From positions 124,001-188,000 of the forward strand of contig NZ_BNBE01000001.1 in assembly GCF_014654895.1 (NCBI RefSeq): a stretch of DNA of 64,000 nt, given 5' to 3'. The first letter of the stretch is position 1, and every line of letters begins with the position of its first letter. Positions 49,167 to 56,468 of this stretch are shown piece by piece. The DNA is from Streptomyces filamentosus. GTDB taxonomy: Bacteria; Actinomycetota; Actinomycetes; Streptomycetales; Streptomycetaceae. The position numbers and the translations under genes are program-made. The notes under the pieces are model-generated. The model saw only the letters and a program-made list of their open reading frames with translations, had not been told where the DNA came from and ran no database searches.

Positions 49167-50794
49167 CCGCCACGGTGACGGCACCCGGCGCGGGCCGGGG
49201 GACTCTTTCTTCCGCCACGTGGGTGGTCACGGGCCTGACGCTGCGACAGACGTGGCGGGGAGCGGTCGTCGTGATCGCGCTCGCGGCCCTGATGTCCGCG
49301 GTGGCGGTGGGCGCCTATCGCACTGCCGTCGCAAGCCCGTCCGACGCCGCGGCTCTGGCTGCTCTGGCTGAGAATCCGGCGATCCGTACGCTGTTCGGCG
49401 AACCGGTGGCGCTGCATGACGCCGGCGGTTTCGCGGTGTGGCGGACAGGGACGGTGCTCTCGGTGCTGCTCGCGGTGTGGGGACTGCTTGCCGCGACACG
49501 GATCACCCGGGGCGAGGAGGACGCAGGCCGGTGGGACGTCCTGCTCGCCGGGAGGGTGCCGGTCAGGAAGGTGGTGACGCGCCACCTCGCAACCCTCGTG
49601 GCCTGGACGCTGCTGGCGGGCGTGGCCGCGTTCACCGGTCTCGTCGTCGCGGGCGCGACCGCGCACGGCGCGATGGCACACGCGGCCGGCCTTGCCCTGT
49701 GCGGAGTGTTCTCCGCCTCTGTGGGCGTGCTGACGTCGCAGGTGTTCGCCGCGCGGTCGGCTGCCAGCGGTGCGGCGGTGGCGGTGCTCGGCGTCGGCCT
49801 GCTGCTCAAGATGGTCGGGGACGGCATCGCCGCTCTGGAGTGGCTGCGCTGGTTCACGCCCTTCGGCATGGCGGCACTCGCGCGCCCCTACGACGGAGAC
49901 CACATGGGGCCGCTGGCGGTCCTGGGAGCCGTATGCGTTCTGCCGGCCGTCGCCGCCCTCGCCGCGGCAGGACGACGCGACGTTCGTGGCGGCCTTCTAC
50001 CGTCTCCGTCGGGTCGAGCGCCGCGCACGGTCCTGCTCGGTTCGCCCCAGGCGTTCGCCGTGCGGCGCCTTCTCCGGCCGCTGGCCGCCTGGTCGGTAGG
50101 GATCGGTACCTACTTCCTCCTCATCGGTGTGCTGGCCGTTTCGATGACGGCCTTCCTCGCCGGCAACCCCCGCTTCGTCGAGCTCGCCGAGCAGTCCGGT
50201 TTCGGTGGGCTGGCCAGCGTCGAAGGCTACGTGGCAGCGCTGTTCGCTCTCTTGGCCGTCCCCGTGGGAGCGTTCGCCGCGGTCCGGCTCGCCGGCCTCG
50301 CCCAGGACGAGACCTCGCGACGGCTGACGCTGCTGCTCGCCCAGCCCATCAGTCGGGTTCGGGTGCTCGCCGCCGAGGTCACCGCCTCGGCCGGGGGCGC
50401 CGTCGTGCTGACGACCGTCGCCGGCCTGGCCACCTGGGCCGGGACCGTGACGGTCGGTGCAGGCCTGGGCCTGCTCGACGCGTTGTCCGGGGCGTGGAAC
50501 GTCCTGCCCGTGGTCTTTCTGTGCCTGGGCTCCGGGGCTCTGGCTCTCGCCTGGGCTCCGCGCGCGGTGGGGTTCGTCGGCTGCGTGCCGGCTGCGGGAG
50601 GGTTTCTCCTCAACGTGTTCGCCGACTCCTGGGGATGGCCGACGTGGGTCGGGCAGGTCTCTCCTTTCGCGCATCTGGCGGCCGTACCCGGCGCCCCGGT
50701 CGGCTGGTTTGCGGCGATGATGATGACGGCTGTCGGTGTCCTTGCCATGGTGGTCGGCGCGGCCGGCTATCAGCAGCGGGACCTTCGCGTCTGA
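49163..50794 (+). CDS. ABC-2-type exporter permease (double module)
   Basis: A 543-residue protein with about 12 hydrophobic helices in two similar halves, the first starting VTGLTLRQTWRGAVVVIALA and the second near AVRRLLRPLAAWSVGIGTYF. Each half is an ABC-2 permease unit, so one chain can form the whole channel. ITRGEEDAGRWDVLLAGR and LAQDETSRRLTLLLAQPISR occupy equivalent places in the two halves. The start overlaps the ATPase stop. It is convergent with the small membrane gene at 50812. Confidence 0.88.
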   Translation: MTATVTAPGAGRGTLSSATWVVTGLTLRQTWRGAVVVIALAALMSAVAVGAYRTAVASPSDAAALAALAENPAIRTLFGEPVALHDAGGFAVWRTGTVLSVLLAVWGLLAATRITRGEEDAGRWDVLLAGRVPVRKVVTRHLATLVAWTLLAGVAAFTGLVVAGATAHGAMAHAAGLALCGVFSASVGVLTSQVFAARSAASGAAVAVLGVGLLLKMVGDGIAALEWLRWFTPFGMAALARPYDGDHMGPLAVLGAVCVLPAVAALAAAGRRDVRGGLLPSPSGRAPRTVLLGSPQAFAVRRLLRPLAAWSVGIGTYFLLIGVLAVSMTAFLAGNPRFVELAEQSGFGGLASVEGYVAALFALLAVPVGAFAAVRLAGLAQDETSRRLTLLLAQPISRVRVLAAEVTASAGGAVVLTTVAGLATWAGTVTVGAGLGLLDALSGAWNVLPVVFLCLGSGALALAWAPRAVGFVGCVPAAGGFLLNVFADSWGWPTWVGQVSPFAHLAAVPGAPVGWFAAMMMTAVGVLAMVVGAAGYQQRDLRV

Positions 50795-50811
50795 CCGTCC
50801 GAAGAGCAGGG

Positions 50812-51081
50812 TCAGCTCTTCTCCGAGGTGACGTGCGCAAGGAGCAGGGCGGCGAGCAGCGCCCATGGCAGGTACGCCGGACCCGCCGTGGCGTAGGTAG
50901 TGGCGGCGAGCCCGCAGGCGGCCACGAGGAACGTGGTCAGGCCCCGGCCTGTGGTCAGGAAGGCCCATGCCCGGCGTGCGCTGCCCGGTCGTCTCGTCTC
51001 CGTCACGGCTGTGCGGATCACGAGGGCCGCCACGACAACGGCACAGCCGAGGAGCGCGGGGCCGTATCCGTCCTCGATCAC
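50812..51081 (-). CDS. Small membrane protein coupled to NhaA
   Basis: A GTG that overlaps the nhaA stop (GTGA) opens an 89-residue frame with three hydrophobic segments (ALLGCAVVVAALVI, TTFLVAACGLAATTYA, YLPWALLAALLLAHVT). No family is recognised. Coupling to nhaA suggests an accessory subunit. The decayed nhaA end at 43425 also includes the first bases of this gene, showing that the pair is an old unit. Confidence 0.62.
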   Translation of the reverse strand: MIEDGYGPALLGCAVVVAALVIRTAVTETRRPGSARRAWAFLTTGRGLTTFLVAACGLAATTYATAGPAYLPWALLAALLLAHVTSEKS

Positions 51082-52385
51082 CGGCTGCCGCCGGGGCGGG
51101 CGCCGGTTCCGGTCTGGTAGCAGTCGGGGATTCCGTCGCCGTCGTCGTCGCGGTTCTCGGCCTCGTAGAGCTGCCTGTAGATGCGGTTGCGGCGGCGCAG
51201 GAGGAGGGCGGCGAGTGCGGCGGCGGTGAGGGAGCCGATGAGGACGGCTGCCTTGACGTGTTCGGCCTGGGTGGGGTCGGGGAAGGCGAGTTCGCCGATG
51301 AGGAGGGCGACGGTGAAGCCGATGCCGGCGAGGGTGGCGAGGCCGAGGACGTCGGCCCAGGCGAGGTCGGGGTTGAGCTCGGCGCGGGTGAAGCGGGCGG
51401 CGAGGTAGGTGCCGAAGAAGATGCCGAGGATCTTGCCGACGACGAGGCCGATGAGGACGGCGAGGGGTTCGGGGTCGGTGAAGACGTGACCGAGGGCCTC
51501 GCCGGAGACGCTGACGCCGGCGGCGAAGAGGGCGAAGAGGGGGACGGCGACGCCGGCCGAGAACGGGTGGATGAGGTGGGCGACCCTCGCGCCGGGGGAT
51601 GCCTTCTCGTTCTTGTCGCGGGTGGTGCGCAGGATGAGGCCCATGGCGACGCCGGCGACGGTGGCGTGGACGCCGGAGTTGTACATCAGGGCCCAGACGG
51701 TGATGCCGAGGGGCACGTACCACCACCAGCCCCGGATCCGGAAGCGCTGGAGGGCGTAGAAGAGGACGAGGCCGGCGACGGCTCCTGCGAGGGCCCAGAA
51801 GTTGAGGTCGGAGGTGAAGAAGATCGCGATGATGAGGATGGCGCCGAGGTCGTCGACGACCGCGAGGGTGAGCAGGAAGGCGCGGAGGGCGGTGGGGAGG
51901 TGGGTGCTGATGACGGCGAGGACGGCGAGGGCGAAGGCGATGTCGGTGGCCATCGGCACGGCCCAGCCGTCCGGGGAGCCGCCGCCCGCCTTCGCGGTGA
52001 GGACGTAGAGGGCGGCCGGGACGGCCATGCCGCACAGGGCGGCGACGGCGGGCAGTGCGGCGGTTGCGGGGGTGCGCAGTTCTCCGACGACGAGTTCGCG
52101 CTTGAGCTCGATGCCGGCGACGAGGAAGAAGACGGCGAGGAGGCCGTCGGCTGTCCAGTGGCCCACGGAGAGGTCGAGGCCGAGGGCGGGTATGCCGAAG
52201 TGGAAGTCGCGTACGGCCTCGTAGGCGCCGCTCCACGGACTGTTCGCCCAGGCCAGCGCCACTACGGCGGCGGCGAGCAGGACGAGTCCGCCGACCGTCT
52301 CGGTGCGCAGGGCTTCGGCGACCGCCTGGCGTTCGGGCCAGGGAAGGAGTCCGAAGACGGTCTTGCGAGGGCGTGCCTGGGTCAT
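51078..52385 (-). CDS. nhaA: Na+/H+ antiporter NhaA
   Basis: The 435-residue protein has about 12 membrane helices and NhaA landmarks: VFFLVAGIELKRELVVGEL, WAVPMATDIAFALAVLAVI with the conserved Asp, and LTLAVVDDLGAILIIAIFF with the two Asp that bind Na+. The C-terminus carries an extra tail, ENRDDDGDGIPDCYQTG, like a Ca2+-binding DxDxDG loop, which simple NhaA proteins lack. It exports Na+ for protons. The 25-nt element lies 49 nt upstream of the ATG. Confidence 0.93.
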   Translation of the reverse strand: MTQARPRKTVFGLLPWPERQAVAEALRTETVGGLVLLAAAVVALAWANSPWSGAYEAVRDFHFGIPALGLDLSVGHWTADGLLAVFFLVAGIELKRELVVGELRTPATAALPAVAALCGMAVPAALYVLTAKAGGGSPDGWAVPMATDIAFALAVLAVISTHLPTALRAFLLTLAVVDDLGAILIIAIFFTSDLNFWALAGAVAGLVLFYALQRFRIRGWWWYVPLGITVWALMYNSGVHATVAGVAMGLILRTTRDKNEKASPGARVAHLIHPFSAGVAVPLFALFAAGVSVSGEALGHVFTDPEPLAVLIGLVVGKILGIFFGTYLAARFTRAELNPDLAWADVLGLATLAGIGFTVALLIGELAFPDPTQAEHVKAAVLIGSLTAAALAALLLRRRNRIYRQLYEAENRDDDGDGIPDCYQTGTGARPGGSR

Positions 52386-52434
52386 GGGAAAGCCCTCCGG
52401 GGCATGTCGGCGGACGGGCGCACGGGCCCTCGGA

Positions 52435-52459
52435 CGCCGACCAGACTTCCCGGCACACC
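52435..52459 (-). promoter_or_regulatory. 25-nt leader element, copy D (nhaA)
   Basis: Identical to the other copies when read towards nhaA and ending 49 nt before its start codon. Downstream bases GTCCGAGGGCCCGTGCGC resemble those after copy C, suggesting that a longer leader structure is shared. Confidence 0.8.
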
Positions 52460-52554
52460 AGCATCGATCGTTTCTTGATGCGTTCTTCACAGCCTATCGG
52501 CAGGCCGGGGGGCTCACCAGGGCGCCCTGCGGACGGTGGCCGGGTACGAGGGGT

Positions 52555-52601
52555 GAGGGTGCCCGTGTCCACCAAGGCGCGAGGTGGATGCGGGCACCCT
52601 C
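52555..52601 (-). terminator. Terminator-like hairpin after the alanine symporter gene
   Basis: An 11-bp outer stem (GAGGGTGCCCG / CGGGCACCCTC) and a 6-bp inner stem (TCCACC / GGTGGA) form a long hairpin 25 nt after the symporter stop codon. Confidence 0.65.
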
Positions 52602-52625
52602 GGGAGCCGGGCCGCCGGGGGGCGG

Positions 52626-54161
52626 TCAGACGGTGGTCTTCACCGGCTCCTGGTCGGAGTCCTCGTCGGTGTCGAGGCCGGCGTCGCGGCGCTTGGCGAA
52701 GGCGAGGAAGGAGTTCAGCTCCCGCTTGACGACGGGGGCGAGGAGGTAGAGGCCGATGATGTTGATGACGGCGAGCATGAAGAGCACCGCGTCGGCCATG
52801 TCGATCAGGGTCTGGAGGGTCAGGAGCGAGCCGGCGACGGCGAAGACGGTGTAGACGACCTTGTAGGTCAGCTCGCTGGCGCGGCTGCGGCCGAAGAGGT
52901 GCGTCCACGCCTTGAGGCCGTAGTAGCCCCAGGTCAACACGGTCGAGATGGCAAAGAGCATGACCGCGATGGTGAGGATGTACGGGAACCAGGGCAGGAC
53001 CGTGCCGAAGGCGTCGGAGGTGATGGTGACGCCGCCGATGGACTCGCCGGCGCGGGCTTCGGCCCAGCTGGCGGGGTTGGCGATGACGATGGTCAGGGCG
53101 GTCATGGTGCAGATGACGACGGTGTCGATGAACGGCTCCAGGAGGGCGACCAGGCCCTCGCTGGCGGGGTGCTTGGTCTTGACCGCGGAGTGGGCGATCG
53201 GGGCGGAGCCGAGGCCGGCCTCGTTGGAGAACGCGGCCCGCTTGAAGCCGATGATCAGCGCGCCCAGCACGCCGCCGGCGACGCCCTGCGGGTTGAAGGC
53301 GCCCTCGATGATCGTGGAGACCGCGGCGGGGACGGCGGTGACGTTGACGGCGATCACGACGAGGCAGGCGGCGATGTAGATGCCGGCCATGGCGGGGACG
53401 AGCTTGCTGGTGACGGAGGCGATCGAGCGGATGCCGCCGAGGAGCACGATGCCGACGAGGGCGGCGATCAGGATGCCGAAGAACAGGGCGCCGGCGGAGG
53501 AGCCCATCATTCCGTCCTCGCCGCCGGTGACGGAGACGAGCTGGGCGTAGGACTGGTTGACCTGGAAGAGGTTGCCGCCGAAGAGGCCGAAGAACAGGAC
53601 CATGAAGGAGGCGAGGACCGCGAGGACCTTGCCGAGGGTCTTGCCGTTCTTGCCGAAGCGCTCGGCGAGGCCCTTGGGCAGGTAGTGCATGGGGCCGCCG
53701 GAGACGGTGCCGTCGGCGTGGACCTCGCGGTACTTCACTCCGAGGGTGACCTCGACGAACTTGGTGGCCATGCCGAGCAGGCCGCACAGGATCATCCAGA
53801 AGGTGGCGCCGGGGCCGCCGATGGAGACGGCGACGGCCACACCGGCGATGTTGCCGAGGCCGACGGTTCCGGAGACGGCGGCGGTCAGGGCCTGGAAGTG
53901 GTTGACCTCTCCGGCCGATCCCTTCTCGTCGTACTTGCCGCGCACCACGTTCACGGCGAGGCGGAACTTGCGCAGCTGAACGAAGCCGAACCAGCCCGTG
54001 AAGACCAGACCCGCGACGACGAGCCAGGCCACGATGAGCGGGACCTCGGTGCCCCCGACGGGCACGGAGTAGAAGACGACCTCGCCGAGCCAGGTGGCTA
54101 TCGGCTCGAAGAACCCGCTGACGGCTTCGTCGACGGACTGGGTGAAGGAATCGAGTGACAC
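52626..54161 (-). CDS. Alanine/glycine:cation symporter (AGCS family)
   Basis: The 511-residue protein has about ten membrane helices and the AGCS motifs GTVGLGNIAGVAVAVSIGGP, NEAGLGSAPIAHSAVKTKHP and GLVALLEPFIDTVVICTMTA. It takes up alanine or glycine together with Na+. The GTG at 54161 has GAGGT before it. It lies next to nhaA on the same strand, so Na+ entering with the amino acid could be pumped out by NhaA. A hairpin terminates it. Confidence 0.92.
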   Translation of the reverse strand: MSLDSFTQSVDEAVSGFFEPIATWLGEVVFYSVPVGGTEVPLIVAWLVVAGLVFTGWFGFVQLRKFRLAVNVVRGKYDEKGSAGEVNHFQALTAAVSGTVGLGNIAGVAVAVSIGGPGATFWMILCGLLGMATKFVEVTLGVKYREVHADGTVSGGPMHYLPKGLAERFGKNGKTLGKVLAVLASFMVLFFGLFGGNLFQVNQSYAQLVSVTGGEDGMMGSSAGALFFGILIAALVGIVLLGGIRSIASVTSKLVPAMAGIYIAACLVVIAVNVTAVPAAVSTIIEGAFNPQGVAGGVLGALIIGFKRAAFSNEAGLGSAPIAHSAVKTKHPASEGLVALLEPFIDTVVICTMTALTIVIANPASWAEARAGESIGGVTITSDAFGTVLPWFPYILTIAVMLFAISTVLTWGYYGLKAWTHLFGRSRASELTYKVVYTVFAVAGSLLTLQTLIDMADAVLFMLAVINIIGLYLLAPVVKRELNSFLAFAKRRDAGLDTDEDSDQEPVKTTV

Positions 54162-54398
54162 GGTGGGGACCTCAGGTGCGCAGGACCGGCCTTGCGGGAG
54201 GCGGTGCCGGTGTGGGGGTGCGGTCTGTGAGCGAACGCCGTTGTCCGATCGGCGAGCGGGGTGACCGACGTCCACGGACTCGGAGCGTGATCACCTCGGT
54301 CGTACAGCCGGGTCTTGCCCGGAACCCCGGTGCGGCGGCGAGGGGTGGCGCCACCTGCGGAGTTGGGCATTCCTAACACAGACCACACACCTTTTCGC

Positions 54399-54412
54399 GT
54401 GACGCAAATCAC
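54399..54412. promoter_or_regulatory. CRP-like site upstream of the alanine symporter
   Basis: GTGA-N6-TCAC (spacer CGCAAA) is a symmetrical CRP/FNR-type site, 238 nt upstream of the symporter start in an AT-rich stretch. Confidence 0.4.
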
Positions 54413-54417
54413 AGAAC

Positions 54418-54428
54418 TGTCAGTGACA
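54418..54428. promoter_or_regulatory. Palindrome TGTCA-G-TGACA
   Basis: A perfect 11-nt dyad, six bases after the CRP-like site. It could be an operator for a GntR- or CRP-like regulator of the symporter gene. Confidence 0.35.
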
Positions 54429-54649
54429 TGAGAAAGGGCCAGCAGGTGTGATGTGACCGTTATGCGGACCGGTCGATCCGTTCACAGGACACGCATTTCT
54501 GCACGTCAGCACCGTGTCGCGGTACGTGCCTGTTGCGCAGCCCGGCTTGCCGCGCGATACGGCCGGATGGACCAGCGCAAGGCGAGAGACGTCGGGGAGG
54601 TGAAGCGTGACGGCTGCAGAGGATCGCGGACGCAGGACAGACCCGTGAT

Positions 54650-54745
54650 CCGGGCGCTCACGTCGTCGCGCCGCGTCACCCGGTTCGCGGATCTCATGCC
54701 CGCGTAACCGCCACCGATCACGACCACACGCGTCTTCGCCGTCAC
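54650..54745 (-). pseudogene. N-terminal remnant of an NDH-2-like FAD oxidoreductase
   Basis: From a GTG at 54745 the frame reads TAKTRVVVIGGGYAGMRSAN and RVTRRDD, the start of type-II NADH-dehydrogenase-like flavoproteins with the GGGYAG dinucleotide-binding loop. After about 32 codons all similarity ends, so the rest of the gene has been deleted. Confidence 0.6.
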
Positions 54746-54899
54746 GACGCCTCCGCCGCCCCAGCGTTCGGCATCAAGGCGCCGCGTCCTCTGGGAGAAG
54801 GCATGCGTCGGATCACTTCCCCGCGTGCGCGGACCTGCTCGGTGCAGAGCTCGTCCCTGCGAGCGCACCCTGAGCGCCCAGGCCCGGTCCCGGCCCGCC

Positions 54900-55967
54900 C
54901 TATGCTCCGCCCTGGTCGTCCGCTGTACGTCCAGACGCACGTCCGGGGGCGAAGGGAAGCGCCTCGGCATCGGCATCGGCGGCGTCGGCGAGCGCCTCGG
55001 CGGCGGCTTCCGCCGCCTTCGCCGCGTCGTCCGCGGCTTCGGTCGCGGCCCTGTCGTCGGTGGGCGTCTCCCGGGTCGCCGGGGACCGGGGCAGCGCCTC
55101 GCCGAAGGCGCGCGACACGCCTTGGAGTGCGGTGGTGACCTCGCCCGGGATCACCCAGAAGGTGCTGCCGGCCCCCTGGGCGAGCTGGGGGAGCGTCTGC
55201 AGGTACTGGTAGGCGAGGAGCCCCGGGTCGGGGTCGTTGCGGTGCACGGCCTGGAAGACCTCGTCGATCGCGCGGGACTGCCCCTCCGCCTTCAGGATCT
55301 CGGCAGTGCGGTTGCCCTCCGCGCGCAGGACCGCGGCCTGCTTGTCCCCCTCCGCGGTGAGGATCTGGGACTGCCGCTGGCCTTCCGCTCCCAGGATCGC
55401 CGCCCTCTTGTCCCGCTCGGCACGCATCTGCTTCTCCATCGCGTCCTTGATGGACTGCGGAGGGTCGATGGCCTTGATCTCCACGCGGTTCACCCGCAGC
55501 CCCCACTTGCCGGTGGCGTCGTCGAGCACGCCGCGCAGCTGGCTGTTGATGGTGTCGCGCGAGGTCAGGGTCTTCTCCAGGTCCATCGAGCCCACGACGT
55601 TGCGCAGGGTGGTGACCGTGAGCTGTTCGACGCCCTGGAGGAAGTCGGCGATCTCGTAGGCGGCCGCTCGCGGGTCGGTGACCTGGAAGTACAGGACGGT
55701 GTCGATCTCGACGACGAGGTTGTCCTCGGTGATGACCGGCTGCGGCCTGAAGGAGACCACCTGCTCCCGCAGGTCGATGACCGGGTAGACCCGGTCGATG
55801 TAGGGGATGACGAGGTTGAGTCCGGGCCTCAGCGTGCGGCGGTAGCGACCGAGGCGTTCGACGTTGCGGGCCCGCGCCTGCGGCACGATGCGTACCGCCC
55901 GTACGACGGTGAACACGGCGAGTGCCGCGAGGATCAGACCGGCGATGAGCAGTCCGGACACGTCCAT
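54900..55967 (-). CDS. Stomatin-like SPFH/band-7 protein
   Basis: The 355-residue protein has one N-terminal membrane segment (LLIAGLILAALAVFTVVRAV) and a band-7 domain starting VRIVPQARARNVERLGRYRR, with LREQVVSFRPQPVITEDNLV and DPPQSIKDAMEKQMRAERDK. The typical GPGL-type turn is present as TLRPGLNLVIPYID. The C-terminal 60 residues are Ala/Asp/Glu-rich and low in complexity. Such proteins form oligomeric membrane scaffolds and are often partnered with NfeD proteins, as here (5 nt between the genes). Confidence 0.92.
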   Translation of the reverse strand: MDVSGLLIAGLILAALAVFTVVRAVRIVPQARARNVERLGRYRRTLRPGLNLVIPYIDRVYPVIDLREQVVSFRPQPVITEDNLVVEIDTVLYFQVTDPRAAAYEIADFLQGVEQLTVTTLRNVVGSMDLEKTLTSRDTINSQLRGVLDDATGKWGLRVNRVEIKAIDPPQSIKDAMEKQMRAERDKRAAILGAEGQRQSQILTAEGDKQAAVLRAEGNRTAEILKAEGQSRAIDEVFQAVHRNDPDPGLLAYQYLQTLPQLAQGAGSTFWVIPGEVTTALQGVSRAFGEALPRSPATRETPTDDRAATEAADDAAKAAEAAAEALADAADADAEALPFAPGRASGRTADDQGGA

Positions 55968-55972
55968 GGCTC

Positions 55973-56404
55973 TCACTCCCGGGGGTAGACGACGGCCGTG
56001 GCGCCGTCGATCTCCATGACGTCGACGGTCGCTCCCGGAGGGATCACCAGCGCCTCGTCGTAGGCGCGCGCCGTCCACTCCTCACCGCCGATCCGGACCC
56101 GGCCGCCCGCCCCCGTCACCTCCGAGACGACCCGGGCGGGCCGTCCCACCAGCGCGTCCACGCCGAACGGCTCGGCCGGGGGCCCTCCCAGGCGGCGCAC
56201 CGCCGCGGGGCGTACGAACAGGAGGCTGACAGCGGCGAGGGCCGCGAAGACGACGAACTGCAGCGGGGGCGGAAGGCCCAGAGCGGCGGTTCCCGCCGTG
56301 ACGGCGGCAGCGGCACCGAGGATCCCCAGCGCGGCGGTGAGGGTGAAGATCTCCGCCACGGCCAGCGCCCCCGCGACGATCAACCAGACCAGCCAAGGAT
56401 CCAT
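55973..56404 (-). CDS. NfeD-like membrane protein
   Basis: The 143-residue product has three to four hydrophobic helices and a C-terminal OB-fold part (LVGRPARVVSEVTGAGGRVR, then ARAYDEALVIPPGATVDVME), the short NfeD type. NfeD proteins accompany SPFH proteins in the same operon, probably as structural partners. It lies 64 nt downstream of the large ATPase gene and 5 nt upstream of the stomatin gene. Confidence 0.9.
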   Translation of the reverse strand: MDPWLVWLIVAGALAVAEIFTLTAALGILGAAAAVTAGTAALGLPPPLQFVVFAALAAVSLLFVRPAAVRRLGGPPAEPFGVDALVGRPARVVSEVTGAGGRVRIGGEEWTARAYDEALVIPPGATVDVMEIDGATAVVYPRE

Positions 56405-56468
56405 GGCGCGCTCCCGACAGGGTGCGGCTCCGCGAAAGGCGAGCTAGTTCGGAATCTTTTGTGGTGTT

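Larger units (their letters stand above)
54162..54899. other. Intergenic region with a gene remnant and regulatory motifs
   Basis: No intact gene is seen. The stretch holds the promoter region of the AGCS symporter, with a CRP-like site and a palindrome near 54400-54430, and the first codons of a lost NADH-dehydrogenase-like gene (54650-54745). Other open frames lack support. Confidence 0.5.

Noticed and set aside
42697..52459. Naming the 25-nt element as a known riboswitch (c-di-AMP, Na+ or Li+ class)
   Set aside because: I could not match it to a consensus I can recall with confidence; only an Rfam search could decide.
50812..53787. A 991-codon open frame on the minus strand across nhaA and the symporter gene
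   Set aside because: It is an out-of-frame shadow of GC-rich genes; only its last 90 codons, starting at the GTG at 51081, look like a real protein.
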